A stretch of 64,000 bases of DNA from Sphingorhabdus sp. (GCF_023910635.1 NZ_JAAVVZ010000007.1:91459-155458); one strand, 5' to 3'. Shown: positions 8,112 through 16,823, numbered from the stretch's first letter. Notes: a model not told the origin generated them from the sequence alone. Translations and numbers: made by a program.

Positions 8112-10150
8112 CCCAATACCCAATGCGCGTCACCGTCTCTCCAGACATGATCCAAAAATCAACCCGGCTGTTTAATGGCACGCCCCAAGACATCATCAAC
8201 GAACTGTTTCAGAACAGCCGTCGCGCTGGTGCAACTATCATTACAGTTGACGCTGTCATTTCAGGCAATGTCTGCTCGATCAGCATCACAGACAATGGCT
8301 GCGGAATAGACCATCCCGGCAAAGTTGTCACGCTTGGCACATCTGCTTGGGGGCAAGATGTTATTACACGTGAAGACCCCGCAGGCATGGGCCTGTTTTC
8401 CCTAGCGGGCAAACATGTCGATGTTGAAACCATCACGCACGCAGGCAAAGCGTTCCGCCTCGTGCTTTCACCCGCCGCATGGACAGGCAACGAATTGGTG
8501 CCCATTGATTTCAATATTGCTCCCGACTTTCCGCACGGCACACGGCTTCGATTTGATTTCGCGCTCACGACCGACAAATATGGCGTTAAAAATATTGACG
8601 TCCTGCAATCTATTGTTACCCAAGCAGCTCACTACCTGCCCGTACAGGTAGAATTCAACGGCATCCTGTGCGAGCAAGCCGATTTTCTAGCCGACGCACT
8701 CCACATCGAAGAAACTCTAGGCCTACGGATTGGCATATTTGAAAACAAATATTGCCGTTACAACCCTTACTATCCGGCTATCAACTTCTTCGGGTTGACG
8801 CTCAATTACAATAATTTGCCAACACTGGAGGAAGTCGGAATACTACGTTCGCTTAGCTGCAGAATCGACATCATCGACTGCCCGGCGCTGAAGCTTGTTT
8901 TACCAGCACGTAAAGAGTTGCTGATGAACGCGTTCATTCCCGAAATGGAGACCGCCTGCAAACGTGCATTGTTCACCGTCATCGCAAAACAGGATCACCA
9001 TACATTATCATTCGACGATTACTCCAAAGCCTTGACACTCGGCATCGACCTTTCAGAAGCACGCGCCACGTTGAAGAATTGGACACCTTCAATTTGCGAT
9101 TCAGACGCTGGCAGTTTCACCGACTATAACGTGCGCGCCGATCTTGCGGCAGCCGAGGCATCTTATCTCATAGCTCAATCTTTTTCCGTGCCCAGTGAAC
9201 AAACACTTCACCGCGCGCTTGATCTTAACAAACCCTTCGCATTCACGCTTGTCGAGACACAAGATCAGTTTGTCGGATATAGCTGGTACGACGCGATACC
9301 CGTTCTTGGCGAAATGAGTATAACCGCGATTTACGACAAAAAACTGATTGACGGAGATAGCGCATATGAGCGCGCCAAAAATCCTGATACATGCCGGCCA
9401 GACCAAATTAATCTCACGCTCACCATTCACCATATAATCGGTGAAGCCGACAAAGAAGCGATCACGCTCCACACAGACTTATGGCTGCTGGACGATACTG
9501 AATGTTATTCCGACCCTGCGGACATGCCGGTGCTCGTGCGCAAAAACACCGATCTCACAATAGGCTCCCTCGAATCCTATATGACCGACGCCTATTTTTC
9601 CGTTTTCAACGATGTCGACGCCGACAGCAGCTATACCCAGCAATCAAACTGGGAACACGCATGCCAACCTGCCGCTATCGCGCTTCTTTTCAGCCGCGAA
9701 GAAGCAAAAATGGTCGAAATCAAGGCAGCGGTGGAACGCGCGATCGGCGGCCTTGTTTCCAATAGCGCTTCGCTAGCCATCCATTTCTGCGACGGCGAAG
9801 CCAAAATTGATATGACACCACCGGGCCCCGATACCTCCGCACCAAACAAGGCCGACAACAACAACTCGGAAGAACCGCTTTGCAAAATGCTGACTATTTC
9901 GACCGCGCATCTTTCCCAGGAAACTTGCAATCATGCATTACCGCAGCTTTGTCGGACATTGCCCGTTTGGGTCAAGGGCGAATATGGATGGTTTATGTAT
10001 GCACATCTCGAGCAACTCGAACTCGGCGGTGATATTCCGACCGATCTTCAAAATGTCCTGCAATATGCGCGCGCGCGGGGTTGCGATTATATTATGCTGG
10101 ATAAAGACTGGCCAATCTCCAGCGATCTTGCGTTATTCGATTGGGAATGA
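8108..10150 (+). CDS. GHKL (Hsp90-like) ATPase-domain protein, 680 aa
   Basis: The N-terminal domain, residues about 10-150, shows the Bergerat ATP-binding fold: N-box ELFQNSRRAGAT, G1 box DNGCGI and G2 box DPAGMGLFSLAG. This fold is shared by Hsp90, MutL, gyrase B and histidine kinases. There is no H-box or receiver domain, so it is not a histidine kinase. The following 500 residues are not recognised; an acidic Asn/Asp-rich linker lies near residue 570-590 and a compact C-terminal domain follows. Plasmids of this group often carry an ATP-binding protein of this type of unknown role. Translation is coupled to the 35-aa gene by an ATGA overlap, last in the chain that starts at 7051. Confidence 0.8.
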   Translation: MTQYPMRVTVSPDMIQKSTRLFNGTPQDIINELFQNSRRAGATIITVDAVISGNVCSISITDNGCGIDHPGKVVTLGTSAWGQDVITREDPAGMGLFSLAGKHVDVETITHAGKAFRLVLSPAAWTGNELVPIDFNIAPDFPHGTRLRFDFALTTDKYGVKNIDVLQSIVTQAAHYLPVQVEFNGILCEQADFLADALHIEETLGLRIGIFENKYCRYNPYYPAINFFGLTLNYNNLPTLEEVGILRSLSCRIDIIDCPALKLVLPARKELLMNAFIPEMETACKRALFTVIAKQDHHTLSFDDYSKALTLGIDLSEARATLKNWTPSICDSDAGSFTDYNVRADLAAAEASYLIAQSFSVPSEQTLHRALDLNKPFAFTLVETQDQFVGYSWYDAIPVLGEMSITAIYDKKLIDGDSAYERAKNPDTCRPDQINLTLTIHHIIGEADKEAITLHTDLWLLDDTECYSDPADMPVLVRKNTDLTIGSLESYMTDAYFSVFNDVDADSSYTQQSNWEHACQPAAIALLFSREEAKMVEIKAAVERAIGGLVSNSASLAIHFCDGEAKIDMTPPGPDTSAPNKADNNNSEEPLCKMLTISTAHLSQETCNHALPQLCRTLPVWVKGEYGWFMYAHLEQLELGGDIPTDLQNVLQYARARGCDYIMLDKDWPISSDLALFDWE

Positions 10151-10191
10151 AGCCTGTATCATCCCGAAAATCACCTTAAAGGCCGCACCCG

Positions 10192-10380
10192 ATGACACAT
10201 CTTGCCACCTTCGAAAACGCGTACCGGGTTGCCAACCAACTTGCCGACAATAACGGCCGCAATTACGCCATCGTGCGCAAAGGTGATTGGCACCAGGTCT
10301 GTGAATATCCTTGTCCAGAGGCCATTACGATCATTCGATCAAACGATGATCCGGCAATATTGATCAATTTAGCTGTCTGA
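10192..10380 (+). CDS. Hypothetical protein, 62 aa
   Basis: Function not recognised. A small soluble protein starting MTHLATFENAYRVANQLADN with the pattern NYAIVRKGDWHQV typical of small alpha/beta plasmid proteins. It follows the GHKL gene by 41 bases on the same strand and overlaps the converging minus-strand gene by 12 bases tail to tail. Confidence 0.5.
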   Translation: MTHLATFENAYRVANQLADNNGRNYAIVRKGDWHQVCEYPCPEAITIIRSNDDPAILINLAV

Positions 10381-10845
10381 CAGCATATCAAACGCCGACA
10401 CGTCGAAGTCGGACGTAAAAACACCGATCGGTCCACGTGGGCCATCACAAGCATATGGTGCATCGTCGGTGACGACACTCAAACCATTGTTGCTCATCTC
10501 AATCGCCACCTTCAGCCGTGCATCGAGTTGCTCGACCAACCAGCCAAGATCGCTCAGCACCCCAAAATGATTTCGGCCCGCAACCGCGTACCAAAGAGCG
10601 CGTTGATAATCATCGCACCGCGCACCAAGGATTTCGGCAAGCTTGATCCGGCCCCGGCGCGTACCGCCGACGATCAGCTGGACAGCATTATGAAGCTCGC
10701 GCGCTGCATAAAATGCATCGCCCGGCGGCATACCAATCGACAATGCTGCCAATATCCGGCGTGAAGGCTGCTGCGTAGTATCATCAAATGCGTCTTTCAG
10801 ACCCAATTCGATGTCAAAAGTATCAGACACAAACTCTTCCAACAT
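10369..10845 (-). CDS. Hypothetical protein, about 158 aa
   Basis: Function not recognised. The start at 10845 (MLEEFVSDTFDIELGLKDAF) is favoured over earlier in-frame codons (10851, 10866) because AAAGGA lies 8-9 bases ahead of it. The protein is acidic at both ends with a helical centre (MPPGDAFYAARELHNAVQLI) and no membrane segment. It is the only minus-strand gene in the first 14 kb; its promoter would lie in the divergent 198-bp gap before the DUF3768 gene, which also holds short hairpins (for example 10959-10971). Confidence 0.6.
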   Translation of the reverse strand: MLEEFVSDTFDIELGLKDAFDDTTQQPSRRILAALSIGMPPGDAFYAARELHNAVQLIVGGTRRGRIKLAEILGARCDDYQRALWYAVAGRNHFGVLSDLGWLVEQLDARLKVAIEMSNNGLSVVTDDAPYACDGPRGPIGVFTSDFDVSAFDMLSDS

Positions 10846-11043
10846 ATTCATTTCCTTTCTTATCAAGACATTAGAACATTACATGAACATTGCAAGCGAG
10901 CAAATGGATCACAATATATTTTTCCGCTGCAACCAACGACCTGAAAGGTCAGCGTCAGCCGCTTTGCGGCAACTCCCATTAAAATACAGAGAGAAGAGGG
11001 AGGCTGAGGGAGGATTAAATCTGAAACAGAAAGGATCAACCCC

Positions 11044-11436
11044 ATGGATGCAATACTTCCCAGCCTGGAGGGCTACGATCGCAAAAAATGCGCGGAACTC
11101 AACGACAAATTTCGCCAAGAAGGACCCCAACTTAACAAAGACGCAATAATACTAACGCACGCGCTGCGCAGTCACATGACCGAAAACGCAAACGGCTTCA
11201 CATTTGCACGACGCTGCGACGAATTGAACCGGCTGATTGCAGGATATGACTTCAGCCTCTCGTGGGACAACGATCCCCATGGAGAACGCGACATGGGTTT
11301 TCTCGATTTCATGGGCGAGCGCGTGTATTTCAAAATCGATTATTATGACCTTGATCTCAAATATCGGTCAGACAATCCCGCCGATCCCACGATCACATCG
11401 CGCGTCATGACCATCATGCTGGCGAGTGACTACTAA
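11044..11436 (+). CDS. DUF3768 family protein (130 aa)
   Basis: The C-terminal half has the hallmark pattern of DUF3768 as I recall it: DNDPHGERDMGFLDF, then VYFKIDYYDLDLKYRSDNPA and the ending RVMTIMLASDY. The N-terminal half shows the usual ELNDKFR start of the domain. The family is frequent on alphaproteobacterial plasmids and has no established function. AAAGGA nine bases upstream of the ATG is a good ribosome binding site. The stop overlaps the next start (TAATG). Confidence 0.75.
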   Translation: MDAILPSLEGYDRKKCAELNDKFRQEGPQLNKDAIILTHALRSHMTENANGFTFARRCDELNRLIAGYDFSLSWDNDPHGERDMGFLDFMGERVYFKIDYYDLDLKYRSDNPADPTITSRVMTIMLASDY

Positions 11437-11636
11437 TGGAACGCTCTGCATCACAGCTCCGGCTTGGCAAACGCATCCAGCCCCTCGTTATCGTTAGATC
11501 TCAACGCAGGACACAGCACGCAAGGGAGCGATGCCGCCGCGCCATCATGATAGTGTTCATCAGCGTTGTTTCCGCCGCCGCTGGCATGGCCGCATTGACA
11601 ATCGCCGTGTTGATTCGGGCTACACCGCCAGTCTGA
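11436..11636 (+). CDS. Small single-pass membrane protein, 66 aa
   Basis: Function not recognised. The first 36 residues are strongly basic (RSQRRTQHARERCRR), followed by a hydrophobic helix of about 24 residues (IMIVFISVVSAAAGMAALTI and beyond) and a short tail, so an N-in membrane anchor is likely. It overlaps the DUF3768 stop by one base (TAATG), suggesting coupled expression. Confidence 0.5.
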   Translation: MERSASQLRLGKRIQPLVIVRSQRRTQHARERCRRAIMIVFISVVSAAAGMAALTIAVLIRATPPV

Positions 11637-11678
11637 CCAGACCGTCGCATTTCTTTCATCCTATCAAAGGACCGTCTC

Positions 11679-12734
11679 ATGACTGACAACCCATCTTCTC
11701 TTCAGCGCGCCCTGATTGATCTTGCGCATACCGGTGATTTCGACTTGCTCACCTTCGAACACCGCAATGTCTTGACCAATGAAATCACCGACCGGTCAAA
11801 AAACGCCTATTTCCAAGCTTGGCAACAAGACAGAAGCAGCATCCCGATCAAGACATGCAACCATGTTGCAGATGTCGCACTTTCCAATCTAGAAACGGGC
11901 GATGACCCACTGCTTGCGATAACCGATAGCGGCTGCTTTGAGCCCCATACACCCTATTATGAAGCACGCGAAATTGCCCAAGCAATGATCGCCGCTGAGA
12001 TCCCACCTTATCCCGACACGCCTAGCGTGACCGCCGCCCAGGTTGAATGTCTTCAGGAAACCTTGACCGAAATGCTGTGCGACAAGTTATACGAACAGGA
12101 CACTTCGTCTGCAAAGGATATATTCTCATCATTCGACCGCGCCGAGATTGTCTTCCTGCTGGCACCGCCAGGACATGCGCTTGATGCAACCATATCATCA
12201 ACCCGGCCTTGGTTCGATTACCGCGGCCTGACGGTCTGCGACAATCTGGTCCACGCGCTGGCAGCACTCGGTTATACGGTCAGCGCCTACCGCGCGCATA
12301 GCGGCAACCGAAACTCGTCATCACCAGAATGGTCGAAATCGCGGCTCAAACGCCCCTCATTTACAAGGCCATCGCAACCGCTGTGCACGCTGGAACAACT
12401 CAAGGAGATGATCGAAAATAGCTGTTCACAGCATTTTCTCATCTGCCTTTACGCAATTGTGCCCGTGTCACAGATATTTGGCCTCGACCTGTCGAAGCCC
12501 ATTACATTTTCGGATGCATCAATTGCCACCTACAATCCGTTTTCCGGAACGTTTCACGATGCTGCCCGCATCCAAAATGTAACCGTACCCCCTAAAATGG
12601 GCAGGCTGATTAGCCCCCATCGCTGGTACGCGCCAGAAGACATTTGTGGTCTCGTACAGAGATATTATCACGGCGAACTGTCGCAGCACGGCATCGACGC
12701 CGAACGATACAGAGGCGATAGAATAGCCGCGTAA
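11679..12734 (+). CDS. Hypothetical protein, 351 aa
   Basis: No family recognised. A soluble-looking acidic protein starting MTDNPSSLQRALIDLAHTGD, without signal peptide or membrane helices. AAAGGA lies about 10 bases before the ATG. It follows the small membrane gene by 42 bases and precedes the toxin-antitoxin promoter. A plasmid accessory protein of unknown role. Confidence 0.65.
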   Translation: MTDNPSSLQRALIDLAHTGDFDLLTFEHRNVLTNEITDRSKNAYFQAWQQDRSSIPIKTCNHVADVALSNLETGDDPLLAITDSGCFEPHTPYYEAREIAQAMIAAEIPPYPDTPSVTAAQVECLQETLTEMLCDKLYEQDTSSAKDIFSSFDRAEIVFLLAPPGHALDATISSTRPWFDYRGLTVCDNLVHALAALGYTVSAYRAHSGNRNSSSPEWSKSRLKRPSFTRPSQPLCTLEQLKEMIENSCSQHFLICLYAIVPVSQIFGLDLSKPITFSDASIATYNPFSGTFHDAARIQNVTVPPKMGRLISPHRWYAPEDICGLVQRYYHGELSQHGIDAERYRGDRIAA

Positions 12735-12755
12735 ACGAGTTCTGGAAAACAGTCA

Positions 12756-12791
12756 TTGAACATTTTTGCTATTTTAGCTATTATAGCTAAA
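12756..12791 (+). promoter_or_regulatory. Promoter and palindromic operator of the Phd/PemK operon
   Basis: TTGAAC (12756-12761) and TATTAT (12779-12784) are separated by exactly 17 bases, a good sigma70-type arrangement. A 19-bp palindrome TTTAGCTAT-T-ATAGCTAAA at 12773-12791 overlaps the -10 box. This is the expected layout for antitoxin autorepression, where the Phd-family protein binds the palindrome and blocks the promoter. The antitoxin gene starts 20 bases downstream. Confidence 0.7.
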
Positions 12792-12811
12792 GACGATAAG
12801 GAACGAGAATA

Positions 12812-13069
12812 ATGACCAGCGTTGCCGCTACTGAATTTCAAACCCGGACAGGGCGCTACATGGAAGACGCGGGCAAGTCGCCAGTGTTCATCACAAAGCA
12901 CAATCGTGCTGTGCGCGTTTTGATTGATATCGACGAGTACGAACGCTTGAAGGCATGCGACAAGCGCCGCGCTTACCATATTCATGAGTTACCCGAAGAA
13001 TGGCGTACCGCTCTCGACAATGCGGATTTATCTCATATTGATCCCCAGCTCGACACACTAATCGACTAA
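12812..13069 (+). CDS. Phd/YefM-family antitoxin (85 aa)
   Basis: The N-terminal part has the Phd/YefM DNA-binding pattern: AATEFQTRTGRYMEDAGKSP, then VFITKHNRAVRVLIDIDEYERL. The C-terminal 30 residues are acidic and would be the toxin-neutralising tail. GATAAGGA precedes the ATG. The PemK/MazF-type toxin gene follows after 4 bases, and the palindromic operator upstream fits autoregulation. Role: neutralises the toxin and represses its own operon, stabilising the plasmid. Confidence 0.85.
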   Translation: MTSVAATEFQTRTGRYMEDAGKSPVFITKHNRAVRVLIDIDEYERLKACDKRRAYHIHELPEEWRTALDNADLSHIDPQLDTLID

Positions 13070-13073
13070 AACA

Positions 13074-13499
13074 ATGAAAAAGCCAGCACCATCAAGCGGA
13101 CTTGTAATCCGCTACGATTATCTATGGCGAAATGAAGCGCGCCGCGGCAGCGTTGAAGGCGCGAAGGTTCGGCCTTGTGCAATTGTTGTTGCCGTCATCA
13201 ATGCCCAAGACGAACAACGCGTTATGATTGCCCCGATTACGCACACCCAACCAGAATCAACAGATGGCATAGAGATACCCTCTGGCATAAAACGCCACCT
13301 CAATCTGGATGATAAACAATCATGGATCATAACCACAGAGGTCAATGAGATCGACTGGAATGATCCGGGCATCGTGCCGGCAAGTACGACCCAATGGGAG
13401 TATGGCTACCTTCCATCAACGCTTGCACAAGCGATGATTGACGCAATCCGAGATCGCCTGAATGCCAGTAAGCTGAAGGTCACCATGCGCGAGGCTTGA
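13074..13499 (+). CDS. PemK/MazF-like toxin (141 aa)
   Basis: Likely a ribonuclease-type toxin of the PemK/MazF fold. Visible pattern: VIRYDYLWRNEARRG at the N-terminus, the GAKVRPCAIVVAV strand-turn-strand typical of the fold, then VMIAPITHTQP. The family usually reads RPxLVV and xAPITS at these points. Length is a little longer than classical MazF. It lies 4 bases after the Phd-type antitoxin, so the two form one operon. Substrate specificity cannot be judged. Confidence 0.75.
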   Translation: MKKPAPSSGLVIRYDYLWRNEARRGSVEGAKVRPCAIVVAVINAQDEQRVMIAPITHTQPESTDGIEIPSGIKRHLNLDDKQSWIITTEVNEIDWNDPGIVPASTTQWEYGYLPSTLAQAMIDAIRDRLNASKLKVTMREA

Positions 13500-13717
13500 A
13501 TCAGCCACAGCATCGTCTGGACACCTTTCGGCCCTGTAACCTGCAAGTATACCGCTTTGACGGTTAATACATAGACAATGACGTGGCTTAGTCATCACAG
13601 ATCGACTTCACCGCGATCTTGATGACCGCTGCCGGGGTCCCATTAAACCAAGACACGCGCACGGCGCTTGCGCTCGCGCACGAGTCTTTCACGGCATAAA
13701 AATACCGGAGAAAATAT

Positions 13718-14143
13718 ATGCTCAAATTGTCCTACGAAGAGTGGGCCGATCAATATCGCCCAATTCAAAATCCGTATGACAACAACGCCTCACACGATGG
13801 CCGAATGTTCGAAACAAACTGGCTTGATCACAAATTCATCAAAAAACACCCGAACGCTGTGATCTGGAGCTAAATTGACGAAGGCGACCTGATGTGGATT
13901 GTATCGGGATGCCACTATATAAACCTAATAGGCTATTTCATAACCGAGGTTGAACATGACGAAACTCACATCGAAATAGACCTACTCAGCGCTGCAGACA
14001 GGTTTGATAACGCGGTTGATAATGCAACGCATTTGGTCATGCTACAATTCGGATGGCTTGACCTGCCAACTCAAGATGCGCGTAGCGCCCTCATGGCCAA
14101 ACTGAACGATGCAATCTCGGCGATCATGACAAAATATGACTGA
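13718..14143 (+). pseudogene. Plasmid hypothetical gene split by an in-frame TAA
   Basis: Two adjacent reading frames in the same phase are separated by one TAA codon at 13871-13873. The first encodes 51 aa (MLKLSYEEWADQYRPIQNPY ... NAVIWS) with GGAG 7 bases before the ATG; the second continues IDEGDLMWIVSGCHYINLIG and ends at 14143. Together they would make one protein of about 141 aa of a type I recall from alphaproteobacterial plasmids (domain start YEEWxxxYxPIxN, later GYHFVNRIGYF). The simplest reading is a nonsense mutation. Alternatively the second part restarts at the ATG at 13892. Not a length typical for either half alone. Confidence 0.6.
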
Positions 14144-14180
14144 CTGACCTGACTGCGATCGTTTAGGTTCTTTTGTCTAG

Positions 14181-15600
14181 CACTACTTTGGCACTTTCTC
14201 ATTATTGATGAATTTTCGGCAATGCGGGCATAGTGTTGGCGGCGGTTGGGCGAGAGCGTTAAGGATGGCTTGGCGCACTGCTGGCAGGCTGGGTTGTGGC
14301 GGAGGTCCGGAGATTCTTTTTTTCCCCTTTGGCCTGTTTGAGCCGCCGGGATTGGAGGAAGGCGAGCGCGATCATGCACATGAGGCAGTGCCGGTGCAGT
14401 CCTTGCCATGACCGCCCTTCGAAGTGATCAAGGCCAAGCTCTTCCTTAAGCTGCTGATGGGCCTGTTCACAAACCCATCGTGCCTTGATGGCCCCGGCAA
14501 GTTGCTTGATCGGGGTATCGGCAGGCAGGTTCGAGAGATAATATTTGCGTTCGCCGGTCGAACGATGTTCACCGATCACCCAGACCTCCTCACCGGGCAG
14601 ATGCTGTGCCCCCATATCGTGGATGCGCTGAGTTGGCCCGTCGGCGACGCGCACCCGCACGGCGGCAAATCGAGCGGAAAGCCGTCCTTTGGTTCCCTTG
14701 CGCCAGCTGACCGTCCGCCAATTTGCAGCTTCCAGCATGGCTTTTGCCGTCACAGACTTCACGTCCGGGATATGGCGCTCGCGTGGCCTTCCCCTTCCTG
14801 ATACAGGAAAGATCATGGTGACGTCGGCTGGATAGACCTTCTGTTTGTAAGGGATGCCCACGGCCCATGTTAGCCCACGCTCAGAAAGGCCCTGCCGGAA
14901 CGGCGCGGACAGACCATATCCGGCATCAGCCAGCACACAGCCGAAGCGGACATCTGCTTGCCGAGCCCGGTCGATCTCTTCAAGGGCAATCTCGGGCTTG
15001 GTCCGGTAATCGCGGCGCGCTTCTGGCACTTTGGCGCGGTCAAGCCGTGCCAGATCACTGGTCCATATCTCGGGCAGGAACAGCCGCAAGCCTATCATCA
15101 CCGGCACCTCCCGCCGCGCCAGTGTCAGCGATACCAGTGTCTGGCAGTTGGACGTCTTGCCCAGCGTCGAAGCATATTGCGGCGCAACCCCCACCGAATG
15201 CGTTCCCTTCTTGGGCAAAGACGTGTCATCGATGATCAACCAAGCATCGTCCCCGCCGATTTGCGCGTCCGCTTCTGTCAGTAAAGCTGTCTCCAATGGG
15301 GCCGCATCCCAGACGCCGCTCGAAACGAAATGGTGCAACTGGTCGTAGCTCGCACCCCCGCTACGGGCCGCCATGGGCTGAACACTCTTGCGATCCCCGG
15401 GCCCGATCAAACCAGCCACATACGATGGACACATCCGCCCCCGCGTCTTGTGCCGAAGCGCCGCAACAAACGGCTCTAGCCAAGCCTCAAGATCATCCCG
15501 CCAATCACCAACCATCGCCAGCCTCCATAAGCTAGCTCCCTATGAATCACCGATCGGACAAAAAGGGAATCCCCTAAATTACAAATCTGCCAAAGTAGTG
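14181..15600 (-). mobile_element. IS701-family insertion sequence, copy 1 (1,420 bp)
   Basis: Terminal 13-bp inverted repeats CACTACTTTGGCA at 14181-14193 and, inverted, at 15588-15600. CTAG occurs directly outside both ends (14177-14180 and 15601-15604), matching the 4-bp YTAR target duplication known for the IS701 family. The element contains one transposase gene on the minus strand. A second copy of exactly the same length lies at 57269-58688 in the same orientation, and all reading frames compared are identical. Confidence 0.9.
14259..15515 (-). CDS. IS701-family transposase (418 aa)
   Basis: DDE transposase. Motifs include the N-terminal MVGDWRDDLEAWLEPFVAAL, the first catalytic Asp region DDAWLIIDDTSLPKKG, the second FGCVLADAGYG, and the C-terminal WVCEQAHQQLKEELGLDHFE with the catalytic Glu and ARWVCEQ signature. 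Full length for the family. Protein identical to that of the second copy at 57347-58603, so both insertions are recent. Confidence 0.92.
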   Translation of the reverse strand: MVGDWRDDLEAWLEPFVAALRHKTRGRMCPSYVAGLIGPGDRKSVQPMAARSGGASYDQLHHFVSSGVWDAAPLETALLTEADAQIGGDDAWLIIDDTSLPKKGTHSVGVAPQYASTLGKTSNCQTLVSLTLARREVPVMIGLRLFLPEIWTSDLARLDRAKVPEARRDYRTKPEIALEEIDRARQADVRFGCVLADAGYGLSAPFRQGLSERGLTWAVGIPYKQKVYPADVTMIFPVSGRGRPRERHIPDVKSVTAKAMLEAANWRTVSWRKGTKGRLSARFAAVRVRVADGPTQRIHDMGAQHLPGEEVWVIGEHRSTGERKYYLSNLPADTPIKQLAGAIKARWVCEQAHQQLKEELGLDHFEGRSWQGLHRHCLMCMIALAFLQSRRLKQAKGEKKNLRTSATTQPASSAPSHP

Positions 15601-15862
15601 CTAGTGTCACACCCTTCGTTGCGGTTTGGCGGAATCGGCGCGATAGATTTACACTGCTCGTTGAAAGGACGTGGAGTTTTTGAACGACGATTGTGTCGCC
15701 GGACTGCAAATTCTTGTCGGTCGCTCTCAACAGTGCCTTAATGTTTTCTCCTCGCACAACGCGAATGATTTTATGACAGCCGGCGCTTTGAAGCGCTTTT
15801 TCTTGATCATAGGCATCGTCATCCGCGCCTTTGACAATACCGATTCGTCGTTTAGTCGTCAC
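15601..15862 (-). pseudogene. Degenerate serine-resolvase-like gene, split by the IS701 element
   Basis: Starts at GTG 15862 with AAAGG about 8 bases ahead. The product (RRIGIVKGADDDAYDQEKAL ... LQSGDTIVVQKLHVL) follows the serine resolvase N-terminal pattern, but the catalytic Ser of the usual VST block and the Arg of the usual DRLxRS block are absent. At 15604 the frame runs into the IS. Joining across the IS at the CTAG target gives the ending GVTLDKRT and a stop at 14163-14165, so the gene before insertion was about 91 codons and already short. Whether it was functional as a non-catalytic resolvase-fold protein is unknown. Confidence 0.55.
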
Positions 15863-16066
15863 AACGGGACCTTTATTAGTTTCGCGTCAACCTTCGGTTG
15901 AGTGTATTTCACACAGAAATGCCACTCTACAGCTAACACGTGTGATTTTTTGGTCTTCCTACTGGTATCTGCTTAAGTGGACTGCTAAATGACTTGAGGG
16001 ATGTCAAAACATGATTGCACTATAGGCTTCGAGCAAGTGCATGATAAAATGTGAAAAGAGCCCTTA

Positions 16067-16240
16067 ATGGTTGAAAATAATAGATATGAGACGCTTGCTT
16101 TGGGTATGCGCGAGCTTCTTGAGAAATTAGACGAATTAAAGCTGACTACGGTGGCCGTGCATGTCGATCTGGGTTTGAGGAGGCTAGAGGCCATGATTGC
16201 CAACGAATCATCGAATACGAACGATTTAAAAAGTAATTGA
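16067..16240 (+). CDS. Small hypothetical protein, 57 aa
   Basis: Function not recognised. Starts MVENNRYETLALGMRELLEK with AAAAGAG about 6 bases upstream of the ATG. The residues 10-45 are amphipathic and probably helical (ELLEKLDELKLTTVAVHVDL). It lies 58 bases ahead of the LuxR-type gene on the same strand and may belong to the same regulatory cluster. Confidence 0.5.
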   Translation: MVENNRYETLALGMRELLEKLDELKLTTVAVHVDLGLRRLEAMIANESSNTNDLKSN

Positions 16241-16298
16241 ATCATTGTATTAAATTTTTTATTCTCAGTACCGAGTCACTGCGAAGGGAACGCAGAAA

Positions 16299-16823
16299 AT
16301 GGAAGCTGAAGCCATCGAGCGCGCAAACGTCGCCCGTCTCACTGAGAAGCAGCGCCAGTGCATGCACCTGGTCGTGTTGAGAAAGTCTTCAAAGGAAATC
16401 GCAAGAGAGCTGCAAATCGCTAAACCAACAGTGGACCAGCGTATTGCGAGCGCACGGCACATCTTGGGAGCAAAAAACCGAGACGAAGCGGCCATTATCT
16501 TTGCTCGTGCCACACAAACATATGACCGGATCATATATGATGCAGCACGTATTCCAAGCACGATAGCTTTGCTTGATACATCTCAGCAGGAGGTACGACC
16601 GAATATCGGCTTGACGCTTAATGAACCTGCATTGATCCCCTTCAGCGGCGTTCTAGAACATCAAGACTTTGAACGGTCAAGCCTCTCGTGGAGCCCGTCA
16701 GTCGATATGGGTACTCTAAATAGGGTAGCCATAATGTTCGGATTAACGGTTGGTATTTTATCCGTTGTTTTGGTCGGCTTATCGGTCGCTCAAAGCTTAT
16801 CGAGAATGCTAGCAGCTTCATAA
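16299..16823 (+). CDS. Membrane-anchored LuxR-type HTH regulator (174 aa)
   Basis: Residues about 14-70 form a LuxR/GerE-type helix-turn-helix: LTEKQRQCMHLVVLRKSSKE, then IARELQIAKPTVDQRIASAR. Unusually the DNA-binding domain is at the N-terminus and a single hydrophobic helix sits near the C-terminus (about 142-164, VAIMFGLTVGILSVVLVGLS). That predicts a membrane-tethered transcription factor with the HTH in the cytoplasm and a short tail. No sensory domain is obvious in the 70-residue linker. Head of a same-strand cluster with two small proteins, a RadC/JAB protein and a MarR-type regulator. Confidence 0.75.
   Translation: MEAEAIERANVARLTEKQRQCMHLVVLRKSSKEIARELQIAKPTVDQRIASARHILGAKNRDEAAIIFARATQTYDRIIYDAARIPSTIALLDTSQQEVRPNIGLTLNEPALIPFSGVLEHQDFERSSLSWSPSVDMGTLNRVAIMFGLTVGILSVVLVGLSVAQSLSRMLAAS

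Noticed and set aside
14205..15741. Several plus-strand frames within IS701
   Set aside because: They are antisense to the transposase and recur identically in the second IS copy only because the DNA is the same.
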